Assembly: GCA_963674455.1 (NCBI GenBank)
Contig: CAVMBE010000032.1
Span: 124,001-188,000 of the forward strand
DNA length: 64,000 nt
Direction of reading: 5' to 3'
Origin: Lecanosticta acicola
Taxonomy: Eukaryota > Ascomycota > Dothideomycetes > Mycosphaerellales > Mycosphaerellaceae
In this document: in pieces, positions 10,821-22,586 of the stretch
Numbering within the stretch: position 1 is the stretch's first letter
Layout of the letters: the number at the start of each line of letters is the position of its first letter
Notes under the pieces: model-generated
What the model was told of the DNA's origin: nothing
The model's database searches: none
What the model saw: only the letters and a program-made list of their open reading frames with translations
Translations under genes and position numbers: made by a program

Positions 10821-13330
10821 ATGCTACCAACGACCACGCGAAGTGCTGCGAGGCGCATTGCCTCTGTTCGATATCCGCTTCCTCAAAACACAATCCGATC
10901 CACTGCACACATCAGACGAGCCTCCAGATCAACACTATGTTTACCACCAACATCGTCAACCGAGAATGTCAAATGTCGCACCTACGCAAACGGTCCTCCT
11001 CACCGTTCCGGAGACTCGCTGTTACGAAAGCCATCAATCGCAACTGCACAATGTCGAACCTATGCAAACGGTCCTCCTCGTCCTCCGGGAGGCACTCATC
11101 GGATGAATATGGGAGGCGAGCCTGAGAAGCCAGCTCTCGAACAATACGGTATCGATCTCACGGCAAAAGCCAAAGATGGCAAGCTTGATCCAGTCATTGG
11201 AAGAGACGGAGAGATTCACCGAACAATCCAAATTCTGTCAAGACGTACGAAGAATAACCCTGTATTAATTGGAAACGCGGGTTGCGGAAAAACGGCCATT
11301 GTTGAGGGCCTTGCGCAAAGGATTGTGAAGGGGGACGTCCCTGAAAGCGTAAAAGAAAAGCGCGTTATCAGCTTGGATCTCGGATCCTTGATTGCTGGCG
11401 CGAAATTTAGAGGTGACTTTGAAGAGCGCCTCAAGTCGGTATTGAAGGAGGTAGAGGAGGCAAAGGGAGGGGTGATTCTGTTCATCGACGAACTGCATAC
11501 GTTGTTAGGGTTGGGCAAAGCTGAGGGCAGCATCGACGCCAGCAACCTCTTGAAACCAGCTCTATCTCGCGGAGAGTTGCAGTGCTGCGGAGCTACAACT
11601 CTGAACGAATACCGCCAGATCGAGAAGGATGTTGCTCTTGCACGACGATTTCAACCCATTCTGGTCGGCGAACCAACAGTGCAGGACACAATCTCTATCC
11701 TACGAGGAATCAAGGACAAGTATGAAGTACACCATGGAGTGCGGATCACGGACGGTGCACTGGTTGCAGCAGCCGCGTACAGCAATCGCTACATCACGGA
11801 TAGATTTCTGCCGGACAAGGCGATTGACCTGGTCGATGAGGCTGCGTCTGCGCTGAGGCTGCAGCAAGAAAGCAAGCCTGATGCCATCCGAGAGCTGGAT
11901 CGGGCTATTACCCAGCTGCAGATCGAGCTCGAAAGCCTGCGCAAAGAAAACGACATAGCCAGCAAGGAACGTCGGGAGCAACTTGAAAAGACGCTGACCT
12001 TGAAGCAAGATGAACTTGGTGCTCTGACTGAGAAGTGGGAGAAAGAACGCGCGGAAATCGAGGAGATCAAGCGAGCGAAGGAAGAACTGGAGCAGGCTCG
12101 GATGGAGTTGGAGCAAGCTCAACGAGAAGGCAATTTTGCTCGTGCGAGTGAACTCCGGTACGCTCGTATTCCTGAGCTTCAGAAAAAGCTTCCGGAGGAA
12201 CAAGGCGGCGAGTCGACAACCATCGGTCCAAAGCAGACCTTGATCCACGATTCAGTGACTGCTGATGATATTGCAGCGGTTGTGGCTAAGACTACCGGCA
12301 TACCAGTCACGAAGCTCATGTCAGGAGAGATTGAGAAACTCATCCATATGGAGGAAACCCTTCGCCAGACTGTTCGGGGACAAGACGAGGCTTTGACAGC
12401 TGTCGCGAATGCTGTTCGGATGCAGCGAGCGGGTCTCAGCGGCGACAATCGACCTCTTGCGTCCTTCATGTTCTGTGGGCCAACTGGAGTCGGAAAGGTA
12501 AGTCAACGAATGGGTGGAAAGCACCACTTTCTGTCTGAGACAACTGCTAACCTTTTACCTCTCGCTTTTAGACTGAGCTTTGCAAGAAGTTGGCCTCGTT
12601 CTTGTTTTCAACCGAGTCTGCAGTCATCCGTTTCGACATGTCAGAGTTCCAGGAAAAGCACACTGTTTCCCGCCTGATCGGAAGCCCCGCTGGCTACGTC
12701 GGATACGAAGATGCCGGACAGCTAACTGAGGCGGTCCGCAGGAAACCATATGCTGTTCTGCTATTCGACGAGTTTGAAAAAGCCCATCGCGACATCAGCA
12801 CGCTTCTTCTGCAGGTCCTCGACGAAGGCTTCTTGACCGATGCTCAAGGCCACAAGGTCGATTTCCGCAATACGATCATCGTCCTCACATCAAATTTAGG
12901 CGCAGAGGCATTGGTGGCGGATGAGGATGCTGGAACAGAGATCTCACCAGAAGTCAAGAAGCAAGTCATGGACGTTGTTCAAATGTCCTACCCACCAGAA
13001 TTCCTGAACCGTCTTGACGAAATTATCATCTTCAAGCGACTGTCCCGAGAGGCACTCCGGGACATAGTCGACATCCGTCTGAAGGAACTACAGGCCAGGC
13101 TAGACGATCGTCGCATCAAGCTCGACGTGAGCGATGATGTTAAAGAGTGGCTTTGCCAGAAAGGATATGACCCTCGTTACGGAGCTCGACCACTGAATCG
13201 CTTGATCTCCAAGGAAGTCGGCAATAGCTTAGCCGATAAGATCATCCGTGGAAACATAAAGAGCGGCGACACCGCGAAAGTCGTGCTCCAAGAGGGAGGG
13301 GAGCATCTCGACGTGGTTGTGCAGGAGTAA
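10821..13330 (+). CDS. HSP78: Mitochondrial Hsp100/ClpB disaggregase Hsp78
   Basis: Exons 10821-12497 and 12572-13330 encode 811 residues, the same length as yeast Hsp78. The N-terminus is an Arg/Ser/Thr-rich presequence for mitochondria, with a twice-repeated CRTYANGPP segment, and lacks the ClpB N-domain. NBD1: Walker A GNAGCGKT near residue 151, Walker B VILFIDE. A coiled-coil middle domain spans about 370-470. NBD2: Walker A GPTGVGKT near 553-560, Walker B VLLFDEFEK near 621, and the C-terminal RPLNRLI sensor-2 region. The protein rescues aggregated matrix proteins with mtHsp70. The single 74-nt intron interrupts the second Walker A between Lys and Thr. I use the ATG at 10821; a longer in-frame reading would begin at a GTG. 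Confidence 0.95.
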
Positions 13331-14147
13331 CATGGCGGGAAAAATCACGCTCAACGCATTAATGAATTGCATATGATCTACAGCGTCTTTCCACAGCGGA
13401 GCGTTATTGTCTTCCCAAGAATTCTGGCAAAACCCAAGGCAGTAGCGAGTCGGGTAGCGAGGCAAGATTGGCGGTAGAACTAGTCGAGATACCACTCCGA
13501 TGTGCGAAGAAGCTACGAAGTTCGCACGGCGTCCTGGATGAGCGGTCGTGGATGAATGGCAGTTCCAGGAGTATGATGAAAGCGTTGTACATTAAAGTCT
13601 TCACTGTACAGTCCTTAGAGAATGTAGTATTAGCAGACCTACGGCGTCTTGCCGCGTCCGAGTGTTATCATAGTCGGGTTCGTAGTAACTCGCACAACGC
13701 TACAGCGCCTTTATTTTCTTCCGGGAAATCCTGCCATACACCAGGGCAACAAGGATTCGGATAGCACATGATCAGCTGTAGCAGCCGTCGAGGTCACACT
13801 TCGATCTGTGAAGCTGCCGTACGGTCCTCAGAGAATGTAGTATCATGGCGACCGTGACACTTGCACACTTCAGCTCGTCCTTCCTCGCCCCAGGAACGGT
13901 CCTAGCCAAAATCCGAGGTTTCGCCGATTGGTCTAAGATCTCGCGTAAACTTCAAACCCGCATGTGAAGGCAGACGTGACTGCCTCCAAGTTCGCACAAA
14001 CAGAGCCATATATTCGCGCTTTCAGACGTCAGCGCTTCTTGCAGCTTGTTGAAAACGTTCGACATGAGGCTTTCAAGGCCGCGGAACCTCCGACAGACCA
14101 CTTCTATTCCCGCACTGAAGCGCTAAAAATTATCCAATCCGGCCGCG
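13331..14147. other. Intergenic region HSP78 to RPC25
   Basis: About 820 bp with no supportable gene. It contains a pair of imperfect 27-bp direct repeats, listed separately. An 84-codon frame at 13964-14218 overlaps the RPC25 start and has no domain. Confidence 0.5.
13606..13845. repeat. Pair of imperfect 27-bp direct repeats
   Basis: Copies at 13606-13632 and 13819-13845 share 24 of 27 bases (core agagaatgtagtat). All three differences are transitions, with A or T always in the left copy. The flanks do not match. It may be remnant of a duplicated segment or a repeated regulatory site; nothing decides between these. Confidence 0.6.
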
Positions 14148-14877
14148 ATGTTCACGCTGGCAAGTCGCAACGTATCCTATGCTGCAATGAGACAAAGTCG
14201 CTAAGATTTAGCAGGTGACTCTCGCGGATGTAGTCCAGATCCGTCCCACCGACTTCAGCAAACCCAGCATGCGCTCCATCGAGGATTTCATCAACGCCAA
14301 ATATGCCGACAAAGTCCTGCACAAAGTCGGACTGTGCATCGGCTTCCACTCCCTGATTTCCGCCTCGGAAGGACTCATCGGACACGGCACTGGGATCGTG
14401 AATGTCAATGTGGACTTCCGTCTCATCGTCTTCCGCCCTTTCAAGGGCGAAATCGTCCGCGCCACCATCACGAGTTCCGACCATGATGTTGGGATTCGAT
14501 TATCAATGGACTTCTACGAAGATCTCGTCGTTCCGCCGGAGACCTTGTTTGAGAACACGTCGTGGGAGGTGGACGAGAATGGAACATGGGCCTATGTGTG
14601 GAGAGCGGATGATGGAGAGGGAGGCTGCAATGAGTTCTTCTTTGATAATGCTGAGAGCTGCATGATGCGTATCGAGGAAGAACAATTCCATGACACGACT
14701 CCTGATGCGGCGAAAGATGAGAGCGAGGAGGAAGCGAGGAAGGTGGCACCTTACTTGGTGAGGGGCAGCATGATGCATGCGGGACTGGGTCCGACGCTAT
14801 GGTGGCTTGGTGAGGGTACTGAAGCGGTACCTCAGGCTCTAGATGGCGATGGCGATGGCGATCAAGCCATGGGATGA
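14148..14877 (+). CDS. RPC25: RNA polymerase III subunit Rpc25 (Rpb7 family)
   Basis: The body (14215-14877) begins VTLADVVQIRPTDFSK and carries the Rpb7-like tip domain (NAKYADKVLHKVGLCIGFHS, GHGTGIVNVNVDFRLIVFRPFKGE) followed by the S1-like OB domain (DVGIRLSMDFYEDLVVP). Rpc25 with Rpc17 forms the stalk of Pol III and acts in initiation at tRNA and 5S genes. The family begins MFxL directly before this; those four codons are found at 14148-14159 and are followed by GCAAGT. Splicing GC...AG over 14160-14214 (55 nt) restores the N-terminus without gap or insertion, giving 224 residues. A GT donor 12 nt downstream would also keep frame but insert four residues. The C-terminus ends in a GATGGC-encoded Asp-Gly run. 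Confidence 0.9.
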
Positions 14878-15543
14878 AGGACAAGACGGGACACAACGCG
14901 ATCGAATGCTGTTCCGGCGAAGGACTACAGCCATTATCAAGTCAAGGCCTGCCCACTTACAAGGCAGCGTCGCAAGGGTGACGCTTTCAAGGCAGAGTCG
15001 AAAAAGTTGCTCTTCAACGGAGCGCCGAGGGATCATGAGCTTTATCGGCGATACGAAACGAGGCAACAGATTCCTGCCTTGGCCGTTCTCGAGTGTTGGA
15101 GATTCCCATCGGCAGCGGGGACAGCGTCTCCCCTTCTCGGTCTCCCGTAATGCAAGGGTTCCAGTCGCGTAGAAGTACAAGTTGTACCGTCCAACGGCAA
15201 TCGCATCGATGAAGTCAGCGTCTCCATGAGCACTGTGTTTACAGAGCGCGCGCTCTCACGTGCTTGCGTGGAACAGATGAGGCCTGCGACACACCACGGC
15301 CCAAGCTTCATACCCTAGCCGTGCTAGCAGGCATCAGATGTGGGGCTCAAGCTTCACCGGCACGTGGGGATTGCCTCCTCGGTAGTGACGGTACTACTAC
15401 TAGGTACCTCGCAAGGCACGCGACTGGGAAGGCAACCAACAATCTCGAACCAACGCAACGACTCCCACTCCTTTAATAATTGTCTCACTACGCCTCACCG
15501 CCCGTCTTGTATTCATACGACGATACGATACCCACGACCCGTC
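14878..15543. other. Intergenic region RPC25 to PPPDE peptidase gene
   Basis: About 670 bp containing the promoter of the downstream gene. Several chance frames exist on both strands; none shows a domain or splice support. Confidence 0.5.
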
Positions 15544-16491
15544 ATGCCCACAGCTTCCAGCAGCAAAGCCAACCGAACGCGCAAGTCTTCCTCAATCAAC
15601 AGCCGCTCCTCGATCGCGCCCCAGAAGACCGAGGTCATCATCAACGTCTACGACCTACTACCCGTACAGCTCCCAAGAAAGTCGCGCATACCGGTAGAAG
15701 ACAATGGCTGACATGGATACCAGCCTGGTCGACTCTCTTCGATCCTCTGGACCGTCGGCGGTAGCCTCCTACACTCCGGCGTCGTCGTCAATGGCAAGGA
15801 ATACGCATACGGCGGACACAACAGGCGCGGTCTCACGGGCGTGTACTGGACAAAGCCCAGGTTCGAGCCTCCTGGGGGCACCTTCCGAGCAGGTCTCCTC
15901 CAAGGATTCTCCTTTCGAACGGAGCAAGAGATCAACGAAACGATAAAAGAAGTAAATGCCAACCTACACTACTGATAACGCGCGAACGATGAATGCTGAT
16001 ACTGCTGCAACGTTGTCAAGGTATCCGACGAATTCCTCGGACCTTCGTATCATCTCCTCACCCACAACTGCAACCACTTCACCTCCGCCCTCTGCGAACG
16101 CCTAACCTCCAAACCGGCGCCGGCCTGGCTCAATCGCGCTGCCAGTGTCGGCCTCGCACTACCCTGTATGGTCCCCAGGGAATGGATATCACCCCCAGAC
16201 GCCGAGACAGCGGACGGTGAGCTACTAGAGGAAGAGGACGACGATGATGACGCAGACGAGAATGTGGGCATGCTGGAATCCCAACGGCGACAAAAGAGAG
16301 CAGAAGATCGAAGACGGCAACATGACGATGATGTGGGAGAAGGAGCGAGCCAGCAAGCAAACAGTCTTGCAGGCGGCAAGCGGATAATGTCTACAGATGA
16401 TACCCCTCCTCCGCGGTTGGTGAGTGTTAAAGATAGTGGAGGACGAGAACTGCCAGTAGCAGAGCGGGCTCCTATACCCAATAAGAGATGA
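15544..16491 (+). CDS. PPPDE (DeSI-type) thiol peptidase, likely deSUMOylase/deubiquitinase
   Basis: Three exons (15544-15663, 15724-15951, 16021-16491) give 272 residues; introns of 60 and 69 nt, both phase 0. After a Ser-rich start comes VIINVYDLLP, then the PPPDE fold: EYAYGGH supplies the catalytic His and LLTHNCNHFT the catalytic Cys. The family consists of papain-like cysteine isopeptidases (DeSI-1/2, PPPDE1) that remove SUMO or ubiquitin. The C-terminal third is an acidic stretch (EEEDDDDDADE) followed by a charged, probably disordered tail, as in other fungal members. The splice between LLP and PGRLSSILW is needed to restore the core. Which modifier is cleaved cannot be told. Confidence 0.88.
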
Positions 16492-16815
16492 CATCCTTCC
16501 TTAAAACCTCTCTTCACAAATCATTGCGACAGACGTCAGGAATGTGGGACGTTAAAAGTGATTTGCATTTGATGACGATCTCAAGCAAGCGCACTATCGT
16601 TTCCACCGCGCATTCTGGGTATCTTGCTCTTGCGCGCGTTGGTACACTCCTCTGAAACCCGGCAGCCTGCTCATGGTGAGCAATCGAGAGCCGCTCATAT
16701 GCAGAACGTATTTCGCCATCCATCATAACATAAGCATAACATGGCGATGCGCTGAAAATGCCACTCGAACCAATGGCAAGCAAAATGCAAACAATGCAGG
16801 TGCGGAGCGAAGCGT
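16492..16815. other. Convergent intergenic region PPPDE gene / HST4
   Basis: About 320 bp between two stop codons on opposite strands. Nothing further seen. Confidence 0.6.
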
Positions 16816-18962
16816 TTAGTTCATAACGGTGGAAATGCTCATCCGACTCTTGTGTCCTGGCCTCTCGTTCTTTGAGAGACTTGGTCTCACCTCTTTCAGT
16901 CCGCCTTGTGCGGAAGCTGGTAGAGCCGTGTTGTTCCTCGGATCCTGGGGCGAGAGCGGATGCATCGGCTCCAGGAGAGACTCTGAGGAATTGGAGACGT
17001 GCCGCAGCTTGCTTGGACTGCTCACTGGGCTGGCGAGTCCTTTTTTCCCTGCTCTGGCCACCACAGACGCTGTCTTGCTCGACGTGAACGTAGACTTGAT
17101 ATCGCGTTTCGGCAGTACCTCTGCTTTGGACTGCGAAGATGACTTCTTGGTGTACTTGCTCGTCTTCTTCGTCGGTGCGGCAGACTTTTGGGCCCCGGTC
17201 GAAGTAGGCTTGTTGATCTTTTTGGATGATTCCTTGCTCGTGCAATTGAGCTTCAACGAAGTCTGCTTCTTCGTAGGAGCCTTTTTGGTTGCAGGAGAAT
17301 TGCGGTGAGATTTTGACGGAGTCAGCAGACCAGTTGGCGTAGAGACCAAGATTGTGTCCCTGTCCTGAACAGTGATATCATCGTCCTCATTAGGGGCAGT
17401 TTCGATACTCGGCAGCGCCGAGGACCTCCGGCTGCTGACTGGGCTCCAATCTGGCCCAGTGCTCGGTAATTTGGTGGGCGTTGCGCCTGGGGGTGGCGGT
17501 CGGAAACTATTGTTCTTGTGTGAACCAGATGGTAGGGGCGCCATCTTGGCGTGCGGAACTTCGCATTTGGTCTTTGTTGGCAATTGAACCCGCAGTGTCT
17601 TCTCGGTAGCCTTTTTAGCATCCGCGTCACTAACCTCGGCGAAATAATCGCAGACAACGGGCTCGTCCCATTTTCGCATGGCAGCATGTTTCGCGACTTG
17701 GTCGCTTGGGCCTTGTACAACAATGTCCCAGCAATCCTCTAGATCCTTGGCTACTGGTGGAGGGTCGTTGTTGATCCAGATGGTGACACCGCCTCTCCGG
17801 TCGCGTACAGTTGCACACATCTCTCGAACAATTCTCCGCACTCCAGGTACCTTGAGTGTTGTTCCTACGACGACCACAGCATCTGGCCGCTTGCGGAGGT
17901 CTTCCTTCGTCACCGCTCCGATGGCCTCATCGTCCGGGTTGTGCTCGTTGTAGAGGACCATGCGTGGGCGCATTCTGCCAATTCCGTGACTTCGCTTGCC
18001 CAAATGATTTGTGCGGATATTGTTGGTTTCCTCACAACTCGGACATAGCGGCGGTACAGGGCCAGTAAACAATTCGGGATTCAAGTTCGAGAGCTCGTGA
18101 CATTTTGTGCAGACCATGGTGTCGAGGCCACCGTGAAGCTGGACAGTACGCGGCCATTTGCCGTCTTGTTCTTTGCGCAGGGGAATGCAGGTCTTCAACG
18201 GAGCAAGGGAGGTGTCGATACCGTCAACATTTTGGGAGTACAGGCGTAGCAGGCGATCTTCTTGAGCAATGGTGGCTAACATGTGGTGAAAAGCAGTGGG
18301 TTTGGCATCCTTGGTGAGACGCGACATGGTGCTGACCATGTCATGAAAAGACGATGTCGACACGTCGTCTTTGTAGACAGACGCGTCGAAAAGGTGCTTT
18401 CCAGAGCCCTTGAGGTTGTATTCTTCTTTGAGACTTCGAAATAGGCCTTGCGAGGAGCGAAAGTCAGGAACTGTGTTGTACATATCAGCAAACAGGCGCG
18501 TCTTGGGAGGTTAGGTGGTGAGCAGTGGAACATACTGCCAGCAGAGACGGAGATGCCGGCGCCAGCAATGACCACAATCTTCTGGCGTTTGTGCAAGACA
18601 TTGAGCAGACGGTCGAGTTGAGGCTGCTGTTCTGGATCTATACTGTCTTTCCGTAGGTCCAAATACTCCGTAGTGCGTTCCTTCGAGATTCTCCGGCGCT
18701 TAGCAGGTGGCTGGCCGTCCTTGTCGGTGCTGTCGGTCGAGTCCATGCCGTCTGGTGCGGGCGAGCCGCTCTGCGAGGTTTGTTGTGATGCTGGCGGACT
18801 GGGATAGGGCGCGGAGCGCCGACGCGACGGATACAACATCGGGCATTCGTCCGGCGGAGGCGGCGACGGAGAGGTAGCGAGCGAGCTCAGGGGGGAAGAA
18901 GGCGGAGAGGACAGGTCGGAGAGGAGGGAGGAAAGGTCGTCGGAGGAAGAGTCGAGGGCCAT
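16816..18962 (-). CDS. HST4: NAD-dependent histone deacetylase, Hst3/Hst4 class sirtuin
   Basis: Exons 18962-18536 and 18470-16816 join across a 65-nt intron to 693 residues. Exon 1 is a Ser/Pro-rich N-terminus with a basic PPAKRRR motif that could be a nuclear signal, then the first NAD motif. The junction rebuilds GAGISVSAGIPDFRS. Then QNVDGID, catalytic His in LHGG, zinc Cys pairs in VCTKC and LCPSC, and VVVGTTLKVPG. This class removes H3K56 acetylation after S phase and protects genome stability. The last ~300 residues form a Lys/Ser/Thr-rich disordered tail ending MSISTVMN, unusually long and basic. It shares a promoter region with MED16. Assignment to Hst4 rather than Hst3 is convention for filamentous fungi. 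Confidence 0.92.
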
Positions 18963-19636
18963 GGTGGAAGGGAAGACGGGGAAGGCGCAGGAAGATGAGG
19001 TGGGCGGCGGCGGCGGTGAAGATCAACACGGCGACAATGGCGACAATAGCATCGTTGACACGGGCGCGTTCAGGACGTGAATTGGCGGGTGCTGGCGCGT
19101 GTGTTTGGCGTCGTGAATAATGGCGAGCGTGGCTGGGAGGGAGGAAAGAGACAACTGGAAGACCGACGGGAGGAGATGCGATGCGATGCGGATGCGGGAG
19201 AGAGATGCGAGAGATGTCGGGCGTCGGCATCCCTCAAGCTACTACCTTTAAGCGATGCGGCAGCGCCAAGCGTAAACACACAGCAATGCGGAGTAGACCC
19301 ACCATCCATCGGTAATCATCCCTAAGGTATGATATCGATCTTATCTTCTCTCTCACCACTACTCCTTCTCTCCGCTCTCACCTATGATAATTGTCGACGG
19401 CCAGTCCAACTGCCAAGTTGACACCAAACCCCTAGCAGCGAGCCCGCCCGGATCACCGGGGATCATCGGTTACCTGCAGCAGTTCCGCAGTCCATTCACC
19501 TCACAATAGAAGATGCCCCTATTGTCCTCAGGCAGACATTTGCTTTGCTGGACGAGCACATGATACAGCCCGTCGTCATATCGGAAGGAGAATATCTCCT
19601 GTACATCACCCGTCAATCCCAGCCTGACCGCTTGCC
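18963..19636. promoter_or_regulatory. Divergent promoter region HST4 / MED16
   Basis: About 670 bp between two start codons. The left third is purine-biased (gga/gag runs). No specific binding site is clear by eye. Confidence 0.5.
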
Positions 19637-22462
19637 ATGGAGGACCCGAATTTAGACGACTCCCGCATGGGCACCACCATGCAGCATCCTGCGATGATGG
19701 AAACCATGGAAGATCTCTTCGGCGAGGCCGCAGACAATCTCAACGTATCGCTGCCTCCTGTCATCCTGCCGGCCGCCTCCATGTTACGCGTGGCAGAGAT
19801 GCAGAGTCGCGGATGCTGCACGTGAGTCAGTCAGCCCTTCTTCCGTGGAGCAGAAACACCGATTGATGGCATTACGCTGCAGGAGACTCGCCTGGTCCAG
19901 CACCGGCAGTATTGCCCGCATCACCGCAGACAGATCCAAGGTGGTCTTCCATACCCTTGTTCGCGATAAGAGGACTGGCGGATGGACGTTGACCGGCGAC
20001 TCCAAGCATCCACTAGAAGCTCCGGTGGGTCGAAGATTCGTTCATCTGAAGTTCAGTGGCATCGGCATTGACCTGATTGTGATTGACGATGTGGGTGCTT
20101 CGCACATGTACACCTTGGCAGGCGTTTTGGAAAGAACGACCTGCTTAGGGGTGGCACGTGAAGGGAAGAGCGAGCTGGACGCTGTCGTCGGCATCCACTG
20201 GCTATCACTGTATCCTGCCGAGTTCAGAGTAAGCCGATGAGTGAAAGTGCTTTACTCACTTGCTGATGGTCGTGTCAGGGCGCTTGCATGGACCCTGCCG
20301 TCAAGAACGGTGACAGGTGGGAGTTCCCTTTCAAGTCTCGCGACGTGCAAAGCAACAACAGGGCACATAATCCCGCTGAAGCGAAGAATGCATTGGTGCA
20401 GGTCACTCGCTCAGGTGAAGTGATTCTGCTTTATCAGAACGAAGGCCCCCTCTGGCTATCCACCAGTGATACCCTGGACTCTCTTCGGTCCTCAGACGAG
20501 TTCATCTCCCACGCAGCCATTGGGGAAGATGGGTTGGACTTGCTGGTCGTCGCTTATGATCACTCATCTAGATTTCGTCTATACCGGATCATTATCAATT
20601 GGAATCCGACTCAGCACCAGCGTGCGCCGAATGTGGTACAGACCACTGTCGCCCCGACCCTCGAAGTGCGCCACTTGACTGCCTTGGAAAATGTTCGTGC
20701 CCAGCATGTCGATACCGCCAAGCTCACTCACTTGCGTCTCCTGCCGTCAGTGCCAGAAGCCGCATATCCCATGCCGACTCTGCCTACATTGTTCGCGGTA
20801 TTCACCCAGATATCTCTGCCGACAGATGCGGGCCAGAACCAAAGTTCTTTCGCAGTAATCTCCCGCTGGCACATTGACACATTTACCCCCACGCTTCACG
20901 AGAGCTTCAAGAAGCCGAAGCCGGGTAGCGACACATCGGGGGCCATGGGCACTGTCACGGTCCTCAAAAGACAGCAGGATGTAGTCACAAACAAGGTCAT
21001 TCTATCATTCGACACGCAAATGTTTGACAAAATATTGGCCTTTGGCGCGACCGATGGCACAGTAGATTTCCGCGACAGAGCCACCATGGATCCGCTGCAG
21101 ACGGCGTTCGGAGATGCAACTCGCGTCTCGAGCTTACCACAGACGGGGTTTGACCATCTGCCCAGGGATCACAATGTCGATGTCGCGGTGTCTGCGGATG
21201 CCTCTGGCCTCGCTATCGTTGATACTGAAGGCAACGCGAGCGCCCATGTGATGAACCTGACGCATGGATGGCAGATAGTCCAAGATGAGATGAGCGACAA
21301 CAGGCCCTTCATCGACGCGGCTATCGCATGTGTCGCACGGCAATTCGCCATCCTCTGCTATCAGAATGCATCGAACGATGAGTCACTTGCTCTGGTGCCA
21401 TCCAACGCCGACTCCGACGTTCGGTCACGTATCGTCAGGAACATATACAAGATTCTGAACCGCAGTCCAGACCTTCTCATGCAAGACGGCGGGAAGCAGC
21501 AAATGTTTGTCTTCAGAGACGCCCTGATACCGCGAGCGTTGAGCGCTTCTCTTTCCTTTGGTACCAGTCCGACTTCTGGAGAACGGAATTGTGCAGCTCA
21601 GCTTGCCTTCATCGTGCTCAACATTCGTCTTCTGGCCCAAGCACTAGCACCGGCAATTGGAATTAATCGCGATGTCAAGAGCATGCCTCCGGAAATATTC
21701 GCGTCTCTCGGTGGACAGATACGATGGGCCACAGACCTCATCATTCACATCATGGACACGATCACGACGGTGCAGAGAGATATGGAACCAAACACCTCGA
21801 GCAAGAAAGCCTTCGACGAGCTGAGGGCAAAGAGTGGCAGCCCGGTGATGCAAGTACTCCTCAGCACGTTCTCCCGCGCTCTACTGCGTCTAGACTTAGC
21901 TTGGATCATGAAGTATTTCCAAGCGGTTCAGCAAGTGGCGTTGCCACGTGCTCGAACGATAGCAGAAAAGAAAGAGCTCACAGGTCTTCTGGAACTGGCA
22001 TCTACAATACCGTTCCGCTATCACGAGTTTGAGAAGATGCTGCAGGAACTTGACCAAGCCGTTAAAGATGCCTGGGTGCGAAGTGGTGTGCCAGCCGAAC
22101 AGCGCGCTGAATTGGAAGGAGCTATGCTCTGCGACGGCGAGATCCCAAATGAGCTCGAGCCAGCCATTGACACGCTGCTGAACACCATCCTCCCAAAATT
22201 GAAAGAGACCATGGACATTGGCAAGCTGTATTTCTGGAACACAGACCGCTTGTCCATTGCCTGTGCCAAGCCGAGATCTGGACAGCAGCAGTTGGACATT
22301 ATCCGCAAGACGCCCATTCCCAAGGACGCTCCCATTCGCCTGTGTCGCCGCTGCGGCTCCGTGACGGAGGATGTAACGCAGGAGAGAGCACGCGAGCTAC
22401 CGAATTGGTTACAGCACGTACACCGACATTGCGTGTGCATGAACTTCTGGATCCTACCTTGA
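19637..22462 (+). CDS. MED16: Mediator tail subunit Med16 (Sin4)
   Basis: Three exons (19637-19821, 19883-20228, 20279-22462), introns of 61 and 50 nt, 904 residues. The start is an acidic, Met-rich segment; the N-terminal half is the WD40-like beta-propeller region (RLAWSSTGSIARIT, HLKFSGIGIDLIVIDDVG). The C-terminal half is helical and ends with the family's Cys/His tail: CRRCGSVTED and HCVCMNFW, which may bind zinc. Med16 sits in the Mediator tail and links activators such as stress and virulence regulators to Pol II. The splice that joins the first exon to RLAWSS restores the first propeller strand. Length fits fungal orthologues. Confidence 0.92.
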
Positions 22463-22586
22463 AAATCTCGCGCGGTCGCAACAATGGATAGATACCTGTT
22501 CCTACACTTCGGTTGTCTGCTGCTCAAGAAAATCTTCGTGGAAATTTATGTATCATTGATACAATAAATACCAATTTGCTAAATTT

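Noticed and set aside
13964..14218. 84-codon plus-strand frame ahead of RPC25
   Set aside because: It overlaps the RPC25 first exon in another frame and has no domain; the RPC25 model explains the region better.
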